A stretch of DNA of 64,000 nucleotides from Mytilus californianus. Lineage: Eukaryota > Mollusca > Bivalvia > Mytilida > Mytilidae. Location: assembly GCF_021869535.1 (NCBI RefSeq), contig NW_026262679.1, positions 86,549,143 to 86,613,142 of the forward strand. The letters run 5' to 3'. The notes beneath the pieces are model-generated. The model made no database searches. It saw only the letters and a program-made list of their open reading frames with translations, and was not told where the DNA came from. The stretch's first letter is position 1. Each line of letters starts with the position of its first letter. Shown in pieces: positions 1-14,300 of the stretch. The translations under genes and the position numbers were made by a program.

Positions 1-144
1 GTTTTTCTTTAGACATTTCACCAGCATCATAATTATCATTTTCATGTGGCCCTTCATCTTTCATGTATTTTATTATGTGATCCTAAACTGTTGATGTTAA
101 ATATTGTTGGTTCAAACAATGAAATTGTATTGTCGTTAACATAA

Positions 145-345
145 CAGTGCATATCAACCCGATATGAAAATCAACCTTTTGGCAAAAAATGCTTCAATTG
201 CCAAGCATATGGTCACATATCAAAAGACTCTCTCGAAGAAAAGCACTTCAAGTGGAGTGCAGCCAGGACCCGCCTCTCTAGAACGGCGAGTAACGAATCG
301 GCACACAAGAAGCACACGATTCACAAAAAAAAACAAAAACAATTA
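145..345 (+). pseudogene. Degenerate zinc-knuckle (gag/ORF1-like) fragment
   Basis: In the frame containing TGC at 190-192 the translation reads KCFNCQAYGHISKDS. This fits the CCHC spacing C-x2-C-x4-H-x4-C except that the last Cys is Ser. A basic tail rich in Lys, Arg and His follows. CCHC knuckles of this kind occur in gag or ORF1 proteins of retrotransposons. No further knuckle or RT is attached, so it looks like a decayed fragment. A chance match is possible. Confidence 0.3.
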
Positions 346-574
346 GAAACACCGTCATTTATTAATGTTTTTAAGGAGTTATTTGTCTTTTTCCCTCTCA
401 TGTCTCGAACAGTGAATGCAATTATCACTAAAATTAATACGAAACAACTTATTAGGTAACGATGAACTTATTCGTTTAGTGTATGTTTACTTGTTTTTGT
501 TTTAATGTCTTTTTGATCGAGTTTAGCCATTTCAATGAATATATTATAGTGTGTCTTTTTATGTTGTAATGATA

Positions 575-920
575 CACTACTATCTCAGGTTATGGTGAAG
601 GTTGGCGCCTGTTAAAACGTTTAAACCCGCTGCATTTGTTTGCACCTGTCCTAAGTCAGGAACCTGTTGTTCAGTAGTTGTCGGTTGTTGATGTGGTTCA
701 TAAGTGTTTCTCGTTTCTCGTTTTTTATATAGATTAGACCGTTGGTTTTCCTTTTTGAATTGTTTTACACTAGTCATTTTGGGGCCCTTTATAGCTTGCT
801 GTTCGATGTGAGCCAATGCTCTGTGTTGAAGGCCGTACTTTGACCTATGATTGTTTACTTTTTACAAATTGTGACTTGGATGCAGAGTTGTCTCATTGGC
901 ACTCATACCACATCTTCTTA
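575..920 (-). repeat. Dispersed repeat family A, copy 1
   Basis: Antisense copy of a family seen about ten times in this window. Diagnostic words on this strand are TTGTCTCATTGGCACTCAT and ACCACATCTTCTTA near its 5' boundary, GTACTTTGACCTATG in the middle and GTCAGGAACCTGTT at the far end. The matching sense copy is at 11335-11650. No coding potential is conserved between copies. Confidence 0.75.
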
Positions 921-1084
921 TTTCTATCATAGTATTCCCTTGTTCGAAAATGAGTTAACGATTAGTGCTTCGGTCTGTTATTGCTGGAAATTATAAAAGA
1001 AATCTTTTATTTTTAAAATCAAATATAAAGACAGTCGAATTGATTGATTACCTTCCTTCGTAAGAGGTGGAAAACACTTGCAAG

Positions 1085-1310
1085 GAGTAAGAAACTGATT
1101 GGTTTAGGTCATGTTTCTCATGGAGGTTTAGCTAGCTATAAAACCAGGTTTAACCCTCTATTTTCTCCGGAAATGCCTGTAACAAGTCAGGAATATGGCA
1201 GTTGTTTTTCACTTGTTTCGTTGATCGATAGCGTTTGATTTTGTCAATTTTTATGGACTTAATTCCCCTCTTTTTTTAATTTGCCTTGGAGTTCGGTATT
1301 TTTGTTATAT
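1085..1310 (+). repeat. Retroelement 3' tail fragment
   Basis: Contains GGTTTAGCTAGCTATAAAAC and, further on, GCCTTGGAGTTCGGTATTTT. The first word resembles sequence at 44125-44150, directly after the reverse-transcriptase remnant at 43.5 kb. The second recurs at 7140-7170 and inverted at 6690-6720. I infer that all are pieces of the 3' untranslated tail of one retroelement family. Confidence 0.5.
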
Positions 1311-1344
1311 TTTTTTTCACAATGGCAAGTATTAAAGACATATC

Positions 1345-1530
1345 AGGACGAGAATATTGATTGATTGTTGGTTGCTTAACGTCCAGTGTCAAATATTTCA
1401 TGCATGTTCAGGACGAAGGACGAGAATATATATTATATATAAATGTGACGTGAATATGAACCTTGCTTTGGGTAGACTGACATGCCGGAGTATTAACGTG
1501 CTAGTTCACATGATAAATGTCCTCAGGGAG
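1345..1530 (+). repeat. Dispersed 'TTGATTGATTGTTGG' repeat
   Basis: Starts with TTGATTGATTGTTGGTTGC followed by TTAACGTCCAGTG and AAATATTTCATGCATG. The same string, little changed, is at 37715-37940; a diverged copy is at 54335-54530 and a short one at 1815-1870. It is a bivalve-type dispersed repeat with no reading frame conserved among copies. Confidence 0.65.
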
Positions 1531-2358
1531 GGATGCGAACATACAAGGGCACATTATATTCTGACTCAAACGCTGAAAACAAATCCAAATATTTTCATGT
1601 TTGAACAGTAAAAAGGAAATATAAAAATCAAAAAAAGTGTTGTCATAGCAATATGATACATATAAATAGTGATGTCTGTCCTAAAAAAATTAGTAGAGAC
1701 ATCAGATAGTATGTAAATCAGTACTTCTTATTGATCGATAACCAACCATGCTGAGTCTTGACTATTTTTTTTCATGCTTCACTTGCTTTTGTCATATTTA
1801 AGAAACTTTAATAGATGATGAATGACTGCTAACGTCCAGCGGCAAATTGATATGCATATTCAGGAGCTTTAATATACATCCATGCTATCACATATGGGTA
1901 AATAATTTTCCATGTTTTCTATACTCTTAAGAGCCAAATCAAATGAAAAGTAACTTTTGTTTAATATTATCATTTATGTAGGTATGAAGATCTTAAATGT
2001 GGTAATGTTATATATAGGTGTACCTGTCGAAAAAGCAGAGCAATAACGTAACAGCAGATGTCGTCCAAACTTATGATGCATTAATAAATGAGTGTAGTCT
2101 TTATATCTGTTATGATAGTCGCTTTAAAATAGTGTAAACCAGCAATGGTCAATCTATATTAAGAACAATACATTTCTAAAATAAAGTTTATACTTGCAAT
2201 TATGGAATTAACAAACTTCCTAGCAAAATTTTAAGTGATTATATAAAATCCATGATTTTACACATTCACTGTAACATACATGTACATATCCAAATTGACT
2301 CTAATTTGTAACATTTGATTTTAATAACACATGCCTTTTTTATATTTCAGAAGTCAAA

Positions 2359-5300
2359 ATGAGCCTGTTAAGGGCCATATCGTTGCTGCTTGCAGTATTT
2401 ATAGTGAATGCATCGAAATTAGATCTTCTTATGCCTGAAGTTGCCCCCGATAAGGTATGTTTTGCAGTTTGGGGACGTTATAAATCATACATTTCTGTAG
2501 AGGAATTGGATGATTTTTTTTAGGATTTTAGTAAATGAGACGTATACTCTACACCCCCTTTATTATTATTGTTTACACGATTCCAACAAGATTAAACCAT
2601 TACATAATCGTAAATTATATTTTTATTTCATCATAATTTAATTTTTGATGTAACACGTCTTCTGATTGGCTGAAAGTTTTTTGTCTATTAGCTCATAGAC
2701 CGGCATAATTTTGTCATGTGCCCGTGACATCATCAACGTTTTTTCAGGATTTACTCCTTAAAAATGGAATTTAGAATTAAATTATGAGGAACAACTGTAA
2801 TATTTTTTCTCTCTATTCGAAATAACCTCAAAAATGTGTTGCACACTTTTAAATAACCCGCTACGCGCGTTATTCAGTGTGCCTCACATTTTTTATGTTA
2901 TTTCTTTATAGACAGAAAAAATATTACAGCCATTCCTTAAAACACATTGGTTTATTTAAGAAACGTTTGAATCATTAAGTTCTTTTTTTTTTATCCCTTT
3001 GAATTAACAATGGTTGACGACTCAACACTATGTTTCGTGAAAAAGACGAACGTGTCAGTTGTGTTATTGTTAATTTCAAACTCTTTGAGTTATAAAAACA
3101 TGATAATTATGCTCCCGTTGCTCAAGTATTTAGTTAGCCGGCGTTACTGTTCAAACATTATTGATGATACGATATACCAAAATAATGTTCGCATATGGTA
3201 AATTTACAGACAGAGTAAGAATTTCAGTGGTTGTTCCTTTTAACCCTGTTGAACTAGTTTTTTGTTTTTGTTTCTCGTCGTAAAAAGAAACAAGCAATGA
3301 TGTGAGGAAATACCATTGAAATTATAATGGGTACGATGACATATTATCCTGCGGTATATTGATAGTAGTTTCATTAGCAATATAACCACATATTTTTTGT
3401 TTTAGAAAGTTAAAGCAGTATATTTCACTATACAAGTACTCGAGTGTCTAAATAATTAAGAGATATGTTTTATTTTACTTCCTCTGACTTTATACCTAGT
3501 CTAGTAATTACCTCGTCTTTACATTTATTATTGCGTTTGAATTTGGAATCCCATGACGGGTGGTGTATGTAAAACAGGAGACGTTCATCTTTATATTATA
3601 TACATCTGACCGAACTGTTGATAAAGTAACCTGGGAATAAATGGTATACTGACAATATATTATGTCCCAAAATGTAACAAATGAGCAACCATACTATATA
3701 TATGTTCATATATTATCCAACGCAATCATAGGTTTGAACGTTGTTTTCAATTTACTACTAATAGACTTGTTTATATGTTCATATATACACATTATGTCTC
3801 TGATATGTTCTGACATGTATACACATTGTATAATTGTCACTGTACAATTTATATTAAGAGCATTCATTTGAACAGTTACTTAAATAATCCTATAAACACT
3901 TTTCATGTGCGTTTTTTTTTACAAGCTTCGACATCCGTCTTTAATTTTTAAGATAATTGTAAAATGTATGTTCATCAATTCATCCATCACTATCGCTATT
4001 TCTTAAAACTAAATAATGACATGTATTTAACTTCTGGGCATATTACAAATCAATTTTCATGTTCGGGAAAATTGTTCATAAGATCACAGACATATGATAC
4101 AGTAAATAAAGTATTTACATTGCAACTTATTAAATTTTTGATTGCCATCATACACTTCATTCGGGCAATTCAGTATTTACTGTATTTCTATTGATATTTT
4201 TTTTTCATTTCAGGCTGACACGTATTTGTGTATACCACTGAAAATGTCAGATTTAAACACTTACATAGGTAACTTTAATAAGAAAAAAATAATTGTACAT
4301 TTATAGACGAGTTCTGTCATACTAGCTCGATGTGGAAAACAATCGATTATATGAAAATGTTTAGACTACCTAATTACATCAATGTATAAAACAAAACAAT
4401 AAATGCTTATTAATTATAAATCTGAGCACAGCACATTAAAGCTTAATGCACAATATATATATAAGTAAACCTTTTCTAAGGGGAGGACTAGTAGATATTC
4501 TAGGACAGGAGGATTTTTCTCTGTCTAAAATATTCATTTAAACCTTCTAACGATTATCAATTATTTTTTGGCGCGATTTTCAAGACTGCACGAACGTTTA
4601 TTTTCCCTTTTATGCACATTTGTTTCATGTCTTTTGTGCAAGGGTATTTTTATTCAGTTCCTACCAGACTAAAATATTCATTCCCCAAATTTTCCTTTCC
4701 CCTCTTTAGAATATTAAATGGTCGTCTTTTAGACCGCCTCCATGAATGGCCATAAAGTAGTGCGGTCGCTTCTCGTACGATGGATCCATAGCCTGTCAAA
4801 CCAATAATTTTTAAACGGTTATTTTCTGTTTTTATGCCAAGTATGCGGGATGAGAGCTAGAGCTGGTCGAACCAGAGTTTGCATGATGTGTCTGTAATGT
4901 TTTTGCAGACTTTAACCTTGTGAGATAGCACTTATAAATTCTGCCCATCGTCTCGGTCAAGTATATAACAGGGTTCAACATGTACCTTTTCAATCACTAT
5001 TTGTGTTCAAGAGTTCATCAATGTTTTCTCTTTTACAAAAACGGTCTTTGGCTGTTATCAATAAGGACAAACAAATAGTGGCAATAAGCTAATAAATAAC
5101 AGCGCTTACCAGATGCACTGGTTTTCTGTTCGTTTTGTTGTTATTTTGGGTAAACAACTCTTCAACCTTCAATAGGTTCAGATTTTTCAGATAATTACAA
5201 CCATTTATTTTAAGGCTAAAACTTCTTATTTTATTAATATGAAATATGAAATTTGTTTTTAATCTTTTCAAATGCGAGTTTTTAAAGCAGTTCTAACATC

Positions 5301-8300
5301 AAATTTATCGATTTTCAGTTGGATTTGAACCCCATGCTAATAAGAAAGTAGCCCACCATATGTTGTTGTATGGTTGTGATACACCTGGAATTCCCGGGGC
5401 TAAAGTTTGGTGAGTACTTGCTTTTATTGTTGATTTCGAAAAATAAATCACAGTAAAACTTACAAAGATTTTTTAAAATGAATTTACGAAATCTGTGGTA
5501 AATTTTTGATCTCATATACATTTCAGCTTATGTATATTTGATACATTTGACATTAAATGTAAATGTTTGTGACATTGCGTCATGCTGGAAAACATACTAA
5601 CTTATCATTGCATAACATAATGAAGATATAAATCATAAAAGGTAAATGTTGTTCAAAGCAGATTTTATTAACATCTGACAGTCTAGTGAAAGTCAACTAT
5701 ACTGAATGTTATTTTCAGAATTAACTTTTATAAGAAATGCTTGAAGCCAAAAGCTTAAAACGACACATATTATAAGCATGAATATAAGGAGGTGTGTGGA
5801 TAAAATGAGTCCCGGATTTAGTAAAATTATAGTATTTAAGGAGCTTCTGAAATATTTCCAAGACCTCCATAATTCGAAATCAGGATATCCATAAATGATT
5901 GAGGACCTCATGAATTGTGGAGGTCCTGAAATATTTCAGGATATCCTGAAATCGAGTAATGATGGTCCTGAAAAAAATTATGATAAATTGAAATCGATTT
6001 ATCTATGGACTTCCTGAAATATTTCAGGAACTCTTTAAGTACAATAACTTTGACTAAATCCGCCCCTCATAGGTTAAAGTCAATTAGGAAAAAAGGTTAC
6101 CCAAAAATAATTACAACGTACACAGGGAACTGTCCACTTAATTGCCAAGAACTGCAATTATGTTATATAAGCATATTTTTCAGGAAAGAGTCAGCCAGAC
6201 TAAATCTTTTAGTTACACTGCCTAGTAACTCTTTTTTGTAATTTAAAACTGATTATATTTATAACCTTTATATTTACCATAGCATAACTGGTGATACAAA
6301 TTAATATATAAAAAAAATATGAAGTGTTAGATTGAAAATTTCGATAAGAATTACGTCTTTTTTTTCGGTCCTTGCAATACTGCATTTAACTGTTTAACAT
6401 ATGACTGAGTGTAAGTCGAAAGCTTGCAAAGTATTTTGAGTATGATACCAGAAAATGAATAAAGAAAATTAAATACCCTGTCTAATGTTGAAAAACACCT
6501 TTCAGTTTATGTATTTAAAAAATTCACAAACAAAAGAAATATGTGTTCGTAGGACACCATGCCCCAGTCACACTGTCGCATTTTTCAATGTTCAGTAAAT
6601 CGTGAACGCAAGATCAAAATCATAATTTGGCATATATTTTTAAAAGTTTTCCTCACAATGAAGATGTGTACCAAAAAAGTAAAATAACAGAAATGCCGAA
6701 CTCCAAGGAAAATTTAAAACGGAAAGTCCCTTATCAAATGGCAAAATCAAAAGCTGAAACACATAAAACGAATGGAAAACAACTATCATATTCCTGACTT
6801 GGTACAGGCATTTCCTTATGTAGAAAAGTTTCAAGCTGATATGACCGAAAACTACCTTTAACCAAAATTTTTATCCAATACTGGACGCACGGACGGACGG
6901 AGGCTCAGACCTGAAAACATAATGCCCCTCTACTATCGTTGGCGGGGCATACAATCACATGTCGCTGAAGTTGTTGAACATCACAGTAAGATTTTTTGAT
7001 ATTTCTAAATGCAAGTAATCGAAATGATAAGTTATTGAAAAATACATATATTTTTTGACGGCCAGAATCAAAAAATGTTTTCCATTCGTTTGATGTGTTT
7101 GAGCTTTTGATTTTGCCATTTGATAAGGGACTTTCTGTTTTGAATTTTCCTTGGAGTTCGGTATTTTTGTTATTTTACTTTTTAGTGCATGACCTTCCGA
7201 CCTCCTATTCCAAACTATTTGGTTTTCATTGTACACTTGGACTACTACATAGTGGTCCAAGTTGTACATTAGCTTAAAAGTCCCTGTATTCAGCATTTCA
7301 ATATGGGTTATAGCTTTGGGATTTTTAAAGTAATTGATTTTTATTTGAAAAGCCAGTGCATTTTGTATGGTAATGCATTTTTTTTTCGGGAAAAGTAATT
7401 AAATAAATTAACCAATTATCACTGTCAATTAAAATCAATGTAAACAAGCAGAATTTCAATCGTTAAAAAGTTGTTATCGACCCTTTTTAGGAACTGTGGA
7501 GGTATGGAACATCCATCATTCAAATCAGCAGGTACATGCAAGACGGGAAATAAAGGAATTATATATGCCTGGGCTTATGACGCACCTGGTTTGACATTGC
7601 CAAAAGGTATGTTTTATTGTCCGAGGAAAGAAGGTAATTTATATCGGAAAAAGACATTCCAATATTTATTTATTTTTTTAAAAAATCTACAACTTCACGT
7701 ATCAAATCATAAGAAAGGCTTATGAAAGTCACCGGTTATTAAGAATCAATAGCTATTTTCCACTGTAAAAATGTTGTCTAGCTTTGTGGCTTAAAATAAC
7801 ATTTCATCCGAAGCAACAACCGTTACCGGTCAATATACCTTTTCCATTTTAAGATACTTGATTTGTTCCTTATGTGTGAAGAGAGTTAAGTAACCAACGC
7901 TTTGTTAGGATGTGACATCAATAACTATATACGCAATACTTTGTTACAACTTTAGTATTGATCAGTCAACTCCTACGCTAGGAGTTCCAGGAATGCAGAT
8001 CAATCGGAACTGTTGATCTCTGTTTGAAACATTATCCAATAAAAAACTAAAATAAATCCAATACTACATGATAACTTGAATATAACACCGGAGTCATGCA
8101 AAGCAAACTAAACAAATAATTTAATAACGATGAATTAGCTCTTTTGAAGGTGCGAATATCAAAATTCAATGCAAATGTTTTAGATTAATTAGCGCTTTTG
8201 AAGATCCGAATATCAAATGCAAAATGTTTCAAATATGTTCTTTTAAATCTATTGATTTGGACTGATATGAAATAATTAAGATGTAACATGTGCCTGTTAT

Positions 8301-11300
8301 GGTCGTTGATATACATTTAATGTAATGTATTACTATTCTTATTGATTTTGTCATTTGTTTGACCATTTTTCTAAACTTATTTTACTTATACATTTCTATT
8401 GGCTATACATTTAATTTTGTAACATCCAAATAAAAAGTGATTAGGCTTTATTAATGGAAAGACATAAGAGAAACACTAGATAGTTTTTTGTTATAGTATC
8501 CATACGCATATCTGATCAAAAACTGACACCTTCTATGCTTAGAAGTGTTACTCTTGTGGGAAAGATGGAATATGGTGTATTAATGTGTAACATAAAATTC
8601 CTACACGTGATTGACAAAACCCAAAGTAAAAGAGCAACGTCTTTTATTGCTGCTCTTCATCTAATAGTGATAATCATATCAGTATATTCACAAATCTAAT
8701 ATGAATCTCTGTAAAATGCAGACAGTGACCCTATTACGTTATCATCGATAATGATAATTCACATAACTCTTTATAATATACATAAATTAAAAGATAATTT
8801 GAAAAAAAATATTACAAATATCAGCTAGAAAATTGTTATAAGAAATAACCATAATGTCTAATCACACCTATATTGCTAAATGTATTTTTTATTTCAGATG
8901 TTGCATTCAAAGTAGGCGGAGACACTGGTATAAATTATCTAGTGCTGCAAGTTCACTACAAAGATGTTTCCAGTTTTCTACCTCCCAGTAAGTTTATATC
9001 TGTTTTTTTTATGCTTTCCTAACAAAGAAAATCCAGATTCTTATTTAAACGTACAATTAAGTGAAAAGTTTCACTTCTTACTTACTTACACCATTTACTT
9101 ATCCTCATTTACCCGAATGAGACACAATGCCACAAAAGTTACACTACAGCATCGCATTATATATTTTACAAGGAAAGAAAGTAAAATGTAAATATATATT
9201 AGCAACACGACGGTTGCCACATGTGGAGCAGGTTCTGCTCACCATTCCAGATCCCCTTAGATCATCCCCGGTTTTCGTTAGGGTTCGTGTTACTTAGTCT
9301 TTAGTTTTTTAAGTTGTGTTTTGTGTGCTGTTGTTTGTCTTTTGGTCGTCTTTTGGTCGTCTTTCTTCATTTTTTTTGCCATGGAGTTGTCAGTTTGTCT
9401 TCGACTTATGAAATGGAATGACACTTCGACATTTGACATCTCTTCTAAAAAGCAGGCTTTTCATATGTTCTGTCAAAAATATCAATGATCTGTTTTAACA
9501 GAAAAACTTTTATTCCACATGGTGTCCTTATAAATGTACCTTCCATGTTGACCTATTCAGCCACACTATTTAGAACTAGGCATTTTCAACCCCTTTCCTG
9601 TCATTCTTTTAGCACAGATTGAAATTAAGAATAGTCTTATTACCATAATTAATAAAAAAAATTGTCATGTTTCTAGACTTATATTTCCCAATTGTTGTTT
9701 TTGAAATCGAAAGATACTTAAAAAAGAATTGAATAATACAACTTTACATTTGGGTTTCTTCGCTGAAAGAATATGATGTAAATCTCAGCTTCAAACTATT
9801 ACTTAAAGACAACACAAACAGAAAAGGGTTTAAAACGTAATCCTCGTCTATAAGAAGCTATATCCTAACACTTAGTGGGTCTCTTTTTGATGAAACAAGC
9901 CAAGTGCAGTGCACCATTTTAAAACATTAGTCTGAATATTACATTGGTTGCATCACAATTGTTACATCACCAACTTACGAAACGTGATTATTGTTTAAAA
10001 TAAAATCATCTTGACGTTGTGAAAAAAGTCCGACCTTGAAAAATCGCTTAAAAACACATTTATGGCAATTTTCCTAAAAGAATAAAACGTTTATGTATTA
10101 ATGGTAAAAATGAAAAAAAAAAATGGAATACTAATTTCTATCTTGTTTTTTATTTCTACGGGAGTTCTACCATATCCGGGTAGATTTTGTCGCGACAAAA
10201 GACTATTCAGACTTTTCGAAATGGAAAAAAAACAAGGTGTGTCTGTAATTTGATCAGAGAAATCTGCATTTAAGAATTAAGTTAAAACACTCGCATCTCT
10301 TTTTTAAAAATTTTTATTAGATTAATTCAAACAATTTAAAAAAAAAAATCATCCACTTCTGATATTCAAATGTTTATTTCAGACAATGGAGTAGATAGTT
10401 CTGGTGTCTCCCTAATAACAACAGATGTACCGTAAGTAAATAGCTTTAGTCCTTATTCATAAAATTGGAATTTTTTAATTCTCAAATTAGTCCAATATTC
10501 AATTAAGGTATGCAAACTGATGATTGAAAATTTTGGTAACAAAATATTGCTGATAAACACTTTCTTACTTTTTCTATAAAACGACTAGAAACATAATGTG
10601 ATAAAATGTAAAATTGCCAAAGCACAAACGATTTTCTGTTTAATGAAGCTTGCATTTATTTACTTTGTTTCACTCGAAAATGTTGATTGAAACTCAAAAA
10701 TTTATTTTGTTAGAAATCTCCCAGAAGTAAATTAGTTGAAAACTTGACACTGAGTGAACCATAACAGAATTAAACAAACGTAAATTGTAAACTTATTCGT
10801 ATATCTCGCTCTTATCAAACTATTTAGTTACACCCAATAACACTGATATGGAAATATTTTCAGGCAACCTAAACGAGCAGGGGTAATGTTATTAGGTACA
10901 GGAGGAATGATACCCAAACATTCTGTAGGTATGTATGACTTGCAGTGTGGACGAGGAAATAAACTCAATATGTACCTTTTCTTTTGCAAAAAGTTTGTTA
11001 TATTTTATTTGTTATTCAGGCAGTGGGTTGCCAGTTTCAAACTTGTCTGCTCTTGGCATTTATTGCGAACCCAATGAAAGTTTTCCACAGTGCCATCTCT
11101 ATCTTGACCAGGTATTTAAAGTAGTTTAGTTTATTCACTGGGACCTTTAAATTTCTTCTAAGAGAAATCTATCACTCATTGATTAATTTACCTGAGTAAA
11201 AAAAATCTTGTAAATAGAGGAAAATACATGTTTTATACTCAAAACTGCATGTGATGTTACATTTATTCAATATTGATATTATATTTTCAATCGGTTGAAT

Positions 11301-14300
11301 GTAAACAGTGATGCAAACATTAATAAAATATAAAAAAGAAGATGTGGTATGATTGCCAACGAGACAACTCTCCACAAGAGACCAAATGACACAGAAATTA
11401 AAATAACAACTATAGGTCACCGTACGGCCTCCAACAATGAGCAAAGCCCATACCGCACAGTAAGCGTTAAAAGGCCCCGAAATGACAATGTAAAACAATT
11501 CAAACGAGAAAACAAACGGCCTAATTTATGTACAAAAAATGAACGAAAAACAAATATGTAACACATAAACAAACGACAACCAATGAATTACCGGCTCCTG
11601 ACTTGGGACAGGCACATCCATACAGAATGTGGCGGGGTTAAACATGTTAGCGTTGATTTCTGTTATATTAATAATATATTAATAATATATTTTCATTCAG
11701 TTTAATATAAACATTGATTCAATCATAAAAAGTTGATTTCTGACAAAACTTTCAACATTGTTCCTTTTAAAAAAAAAATTGTTTGACATGAATAAAAACT
11801 TGAAAATTATGATGTTCAAATTAAGATCTTCTTAAATATATTCTATAACTAAACAAAAAAAATCAAATTTCAATAGGAACATTGATAAAACTTTTGTTAG
11901 AAATCAACTTTATTATTATTCAAAATATATTATTAATATTGAATAAATACATCATCACACGCACTTTATAAGTATAAAAAAAGTATTTTTGTCTATATAT
12001 AAGATTTTTTTTTTACTCAGGTAAATTAATCAATGAGTGATAGATTTCTCTTAGAAGAAATTTAAAGGTCCCAGTGAATAAATTACACAGAGAAAAATAG
12101 CTATTGTATTCATTCAATAGGACGGGTGAACTTACAAAAGTTTAAATACCTGGCCAAGATAGAGATGGCACTGTGGAAAACTTTCATTGGGTTCGCAATA
12201 GCATATGTTTTTGGACAAACTTGAATAGATATGTGTGCGTTCATCTTCCTGCAACTACTGCATAAACACTTTTTTAAGGAAGGTTTCTTTAATTTGCCAA
12301 TCCATTTTTATGAGATCTATTCACATAAAACTGTTCTCTATCTCACTTAGTTTTGAATGAGAAGACATCCCTCGAAAAGTGAAAATGACAATAAAGATTA
12401 ATATTCAATGTTATACATTTTACTTTCCCGTTGTTTTCTGCGTTCATCTGACATCAATTAATTTGAGAAAGCCCGAGGAGCACCTTATAAGGACATCAGC
12501 TCATAAGTGTCCATACTTCATCACATCATCATAGTCTTCCCATGGTACTCTGGATTCCTTTTTAATTTTGCATTATGCATAAAATACCAGCCTAACAACC
12601 GTTCCAATGGGCATGTGTATTAAAAACGACGAAAACAACGATTTTTGTGTGAGATTTATTCTGAAAATAGTATCAAACTGTACCAATTTTACTGCACCAA
12701 AACCAAATACAAATGCAGCAGAGCAATTATAACCGAAACGGATCAAACAGCCAAACCTATAAAATGTGTATCAATGTTAAAAATACATATTTGTGATAAG
12801 TTTGTTTCATGCCCGATATCTCCTTGATAGCAACTTTATCTCACACTATTCCTTACCTTGATGATGGATTTTTCGGGCATTTTTCTTCTTAGTATAACTT
12901 TAACTTAACAAAATTGTTTGCTTATAAGACAAATAATTCCTATTTTGTGTCGTTTCAGAGTACTTTGAGACTGCTTGTAAGTATGGTGAGAGTTTCACGG
13001 TGCATCCATTTGCCTATAGGACGCATGCTCACATGCATGGTACGTTTATATATATCGTTTAGATGTTGTTGTAAATTTAGTGCATTTTAGGAGAAATAGT
13101 TAAACCTGCAACACTTCCTCGTGTTACATCTTTCATTTTTTAGTAATAAGTTAAGAGCTACATATTTAGATGATATGTTCTGTGTTTGGTCAAATATCAT
13201 TATATCAATTATGATAGGTTTATTTAATGACATAGGCACCGTAACTTAAGCACTGAAATGGCGAGGTCGTCTCGTGGTATTCATTAGGCAATATAACGTA
13301 ATTTACAGAACGACATAGGAATTTAGACATTTTAACATTAGTGAGTTTAGGTGCATATGGTTATTTCCTCCTTAAACACATTTACGAACCAGCAAACCCA
13401 GAAAAGGTCTTCAACAGAGTTATAGATTAAATGATGTTTTTTTTTTATCATATATAGAAGCTTTTTATCAGTAGATATAAAAATAGTATTTAGGTATAGA
13501 AAATGACATTATAATTTATTTTGTAATCATAAAATTAAAAAAAAAGGAAATGTTGTATAAGACAACTATCCACCAGAGTCCAAATGACGTGATTGTTAGC
13601 AACATTACGTACAGTTATTTTTCCTACCTTTGACAGGAAAGGTTGTATCTGGCTATGTTATAAAGGATGGTGTGTGGACAGAATTAGGAAGAAAAGATCC
13701 CATGAAACCAGAGGTAAACAAAAACATTGCTTTAAATTGCAAGTTGTTTTAGAAACTTCAAATTTTTTAATGATCTGTGAATGTTAAAATATAGCAGTTT
13801 AAATATTTAATCCTCAAATGTATATTCCGTTTTGATTGATAACAGAGATACACAGATATGACCCTTTAAACAGATGCGTATATCTTATTATCTTACCTCC
13901 TATACATTTCTAGGAATATGATTGGTTAAAAGCAACCGCGTGGAGACCGTGTATATTCCATATTGGGTTAGTAGGGTTCCATATTGGGTTAGTATGCGGG
14001 GCTTATTTCAATACACGGTTGTAGTAGTGGTGTTACATCCCTTTATAAAAACAACACGGTGTTGAGGAAAATCTTTAAGGTTTCAACAATCGAAAAAATT
14101 AATGATGAACGATTGAAATAAATTCAAAAAACACATTTAAAGCTGACAAGTTGTTATTGTTGGCATTTGTTTTTGTATAGACCAATGGAGAGGGTTGTTA
14201 ATACTAACGGTATTGAAGTCGTTACATAATAATATTGTCACTGCTATCCTACAAACATTTTAACACGTTTACTGCTTACCTTTCCAGAGGACAAGAGTTT

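Larger units (their letters stand above)
1..2350. other. 5' flank upstream of the PHM coding region, repeat-rich
   Basis: No complete gene is visible. The stretch holds a possible gag-type zinc-knuckle remnant (145-345), a repeat family A copy (575-920), a retroelement 3' tail (1085-1310) and a dispersed repeat beginning at the run TTGATTGATTGTTGG (1350-1530, with a weaker copy at 1815-1870). The coding region opens right after a good splice acceptor at 2341-2350, so at least one non-coding PHM exon and the promoter should lie upstream, but I cannot place them. Confidence 0.5.

Noticed and set aside
11020..11111. Inclusion of this exon in the main PHM model
   Set aside because: Skipping it keeps the frame and the expected conserved join; including it destroys the downstream copper-binding sequence.
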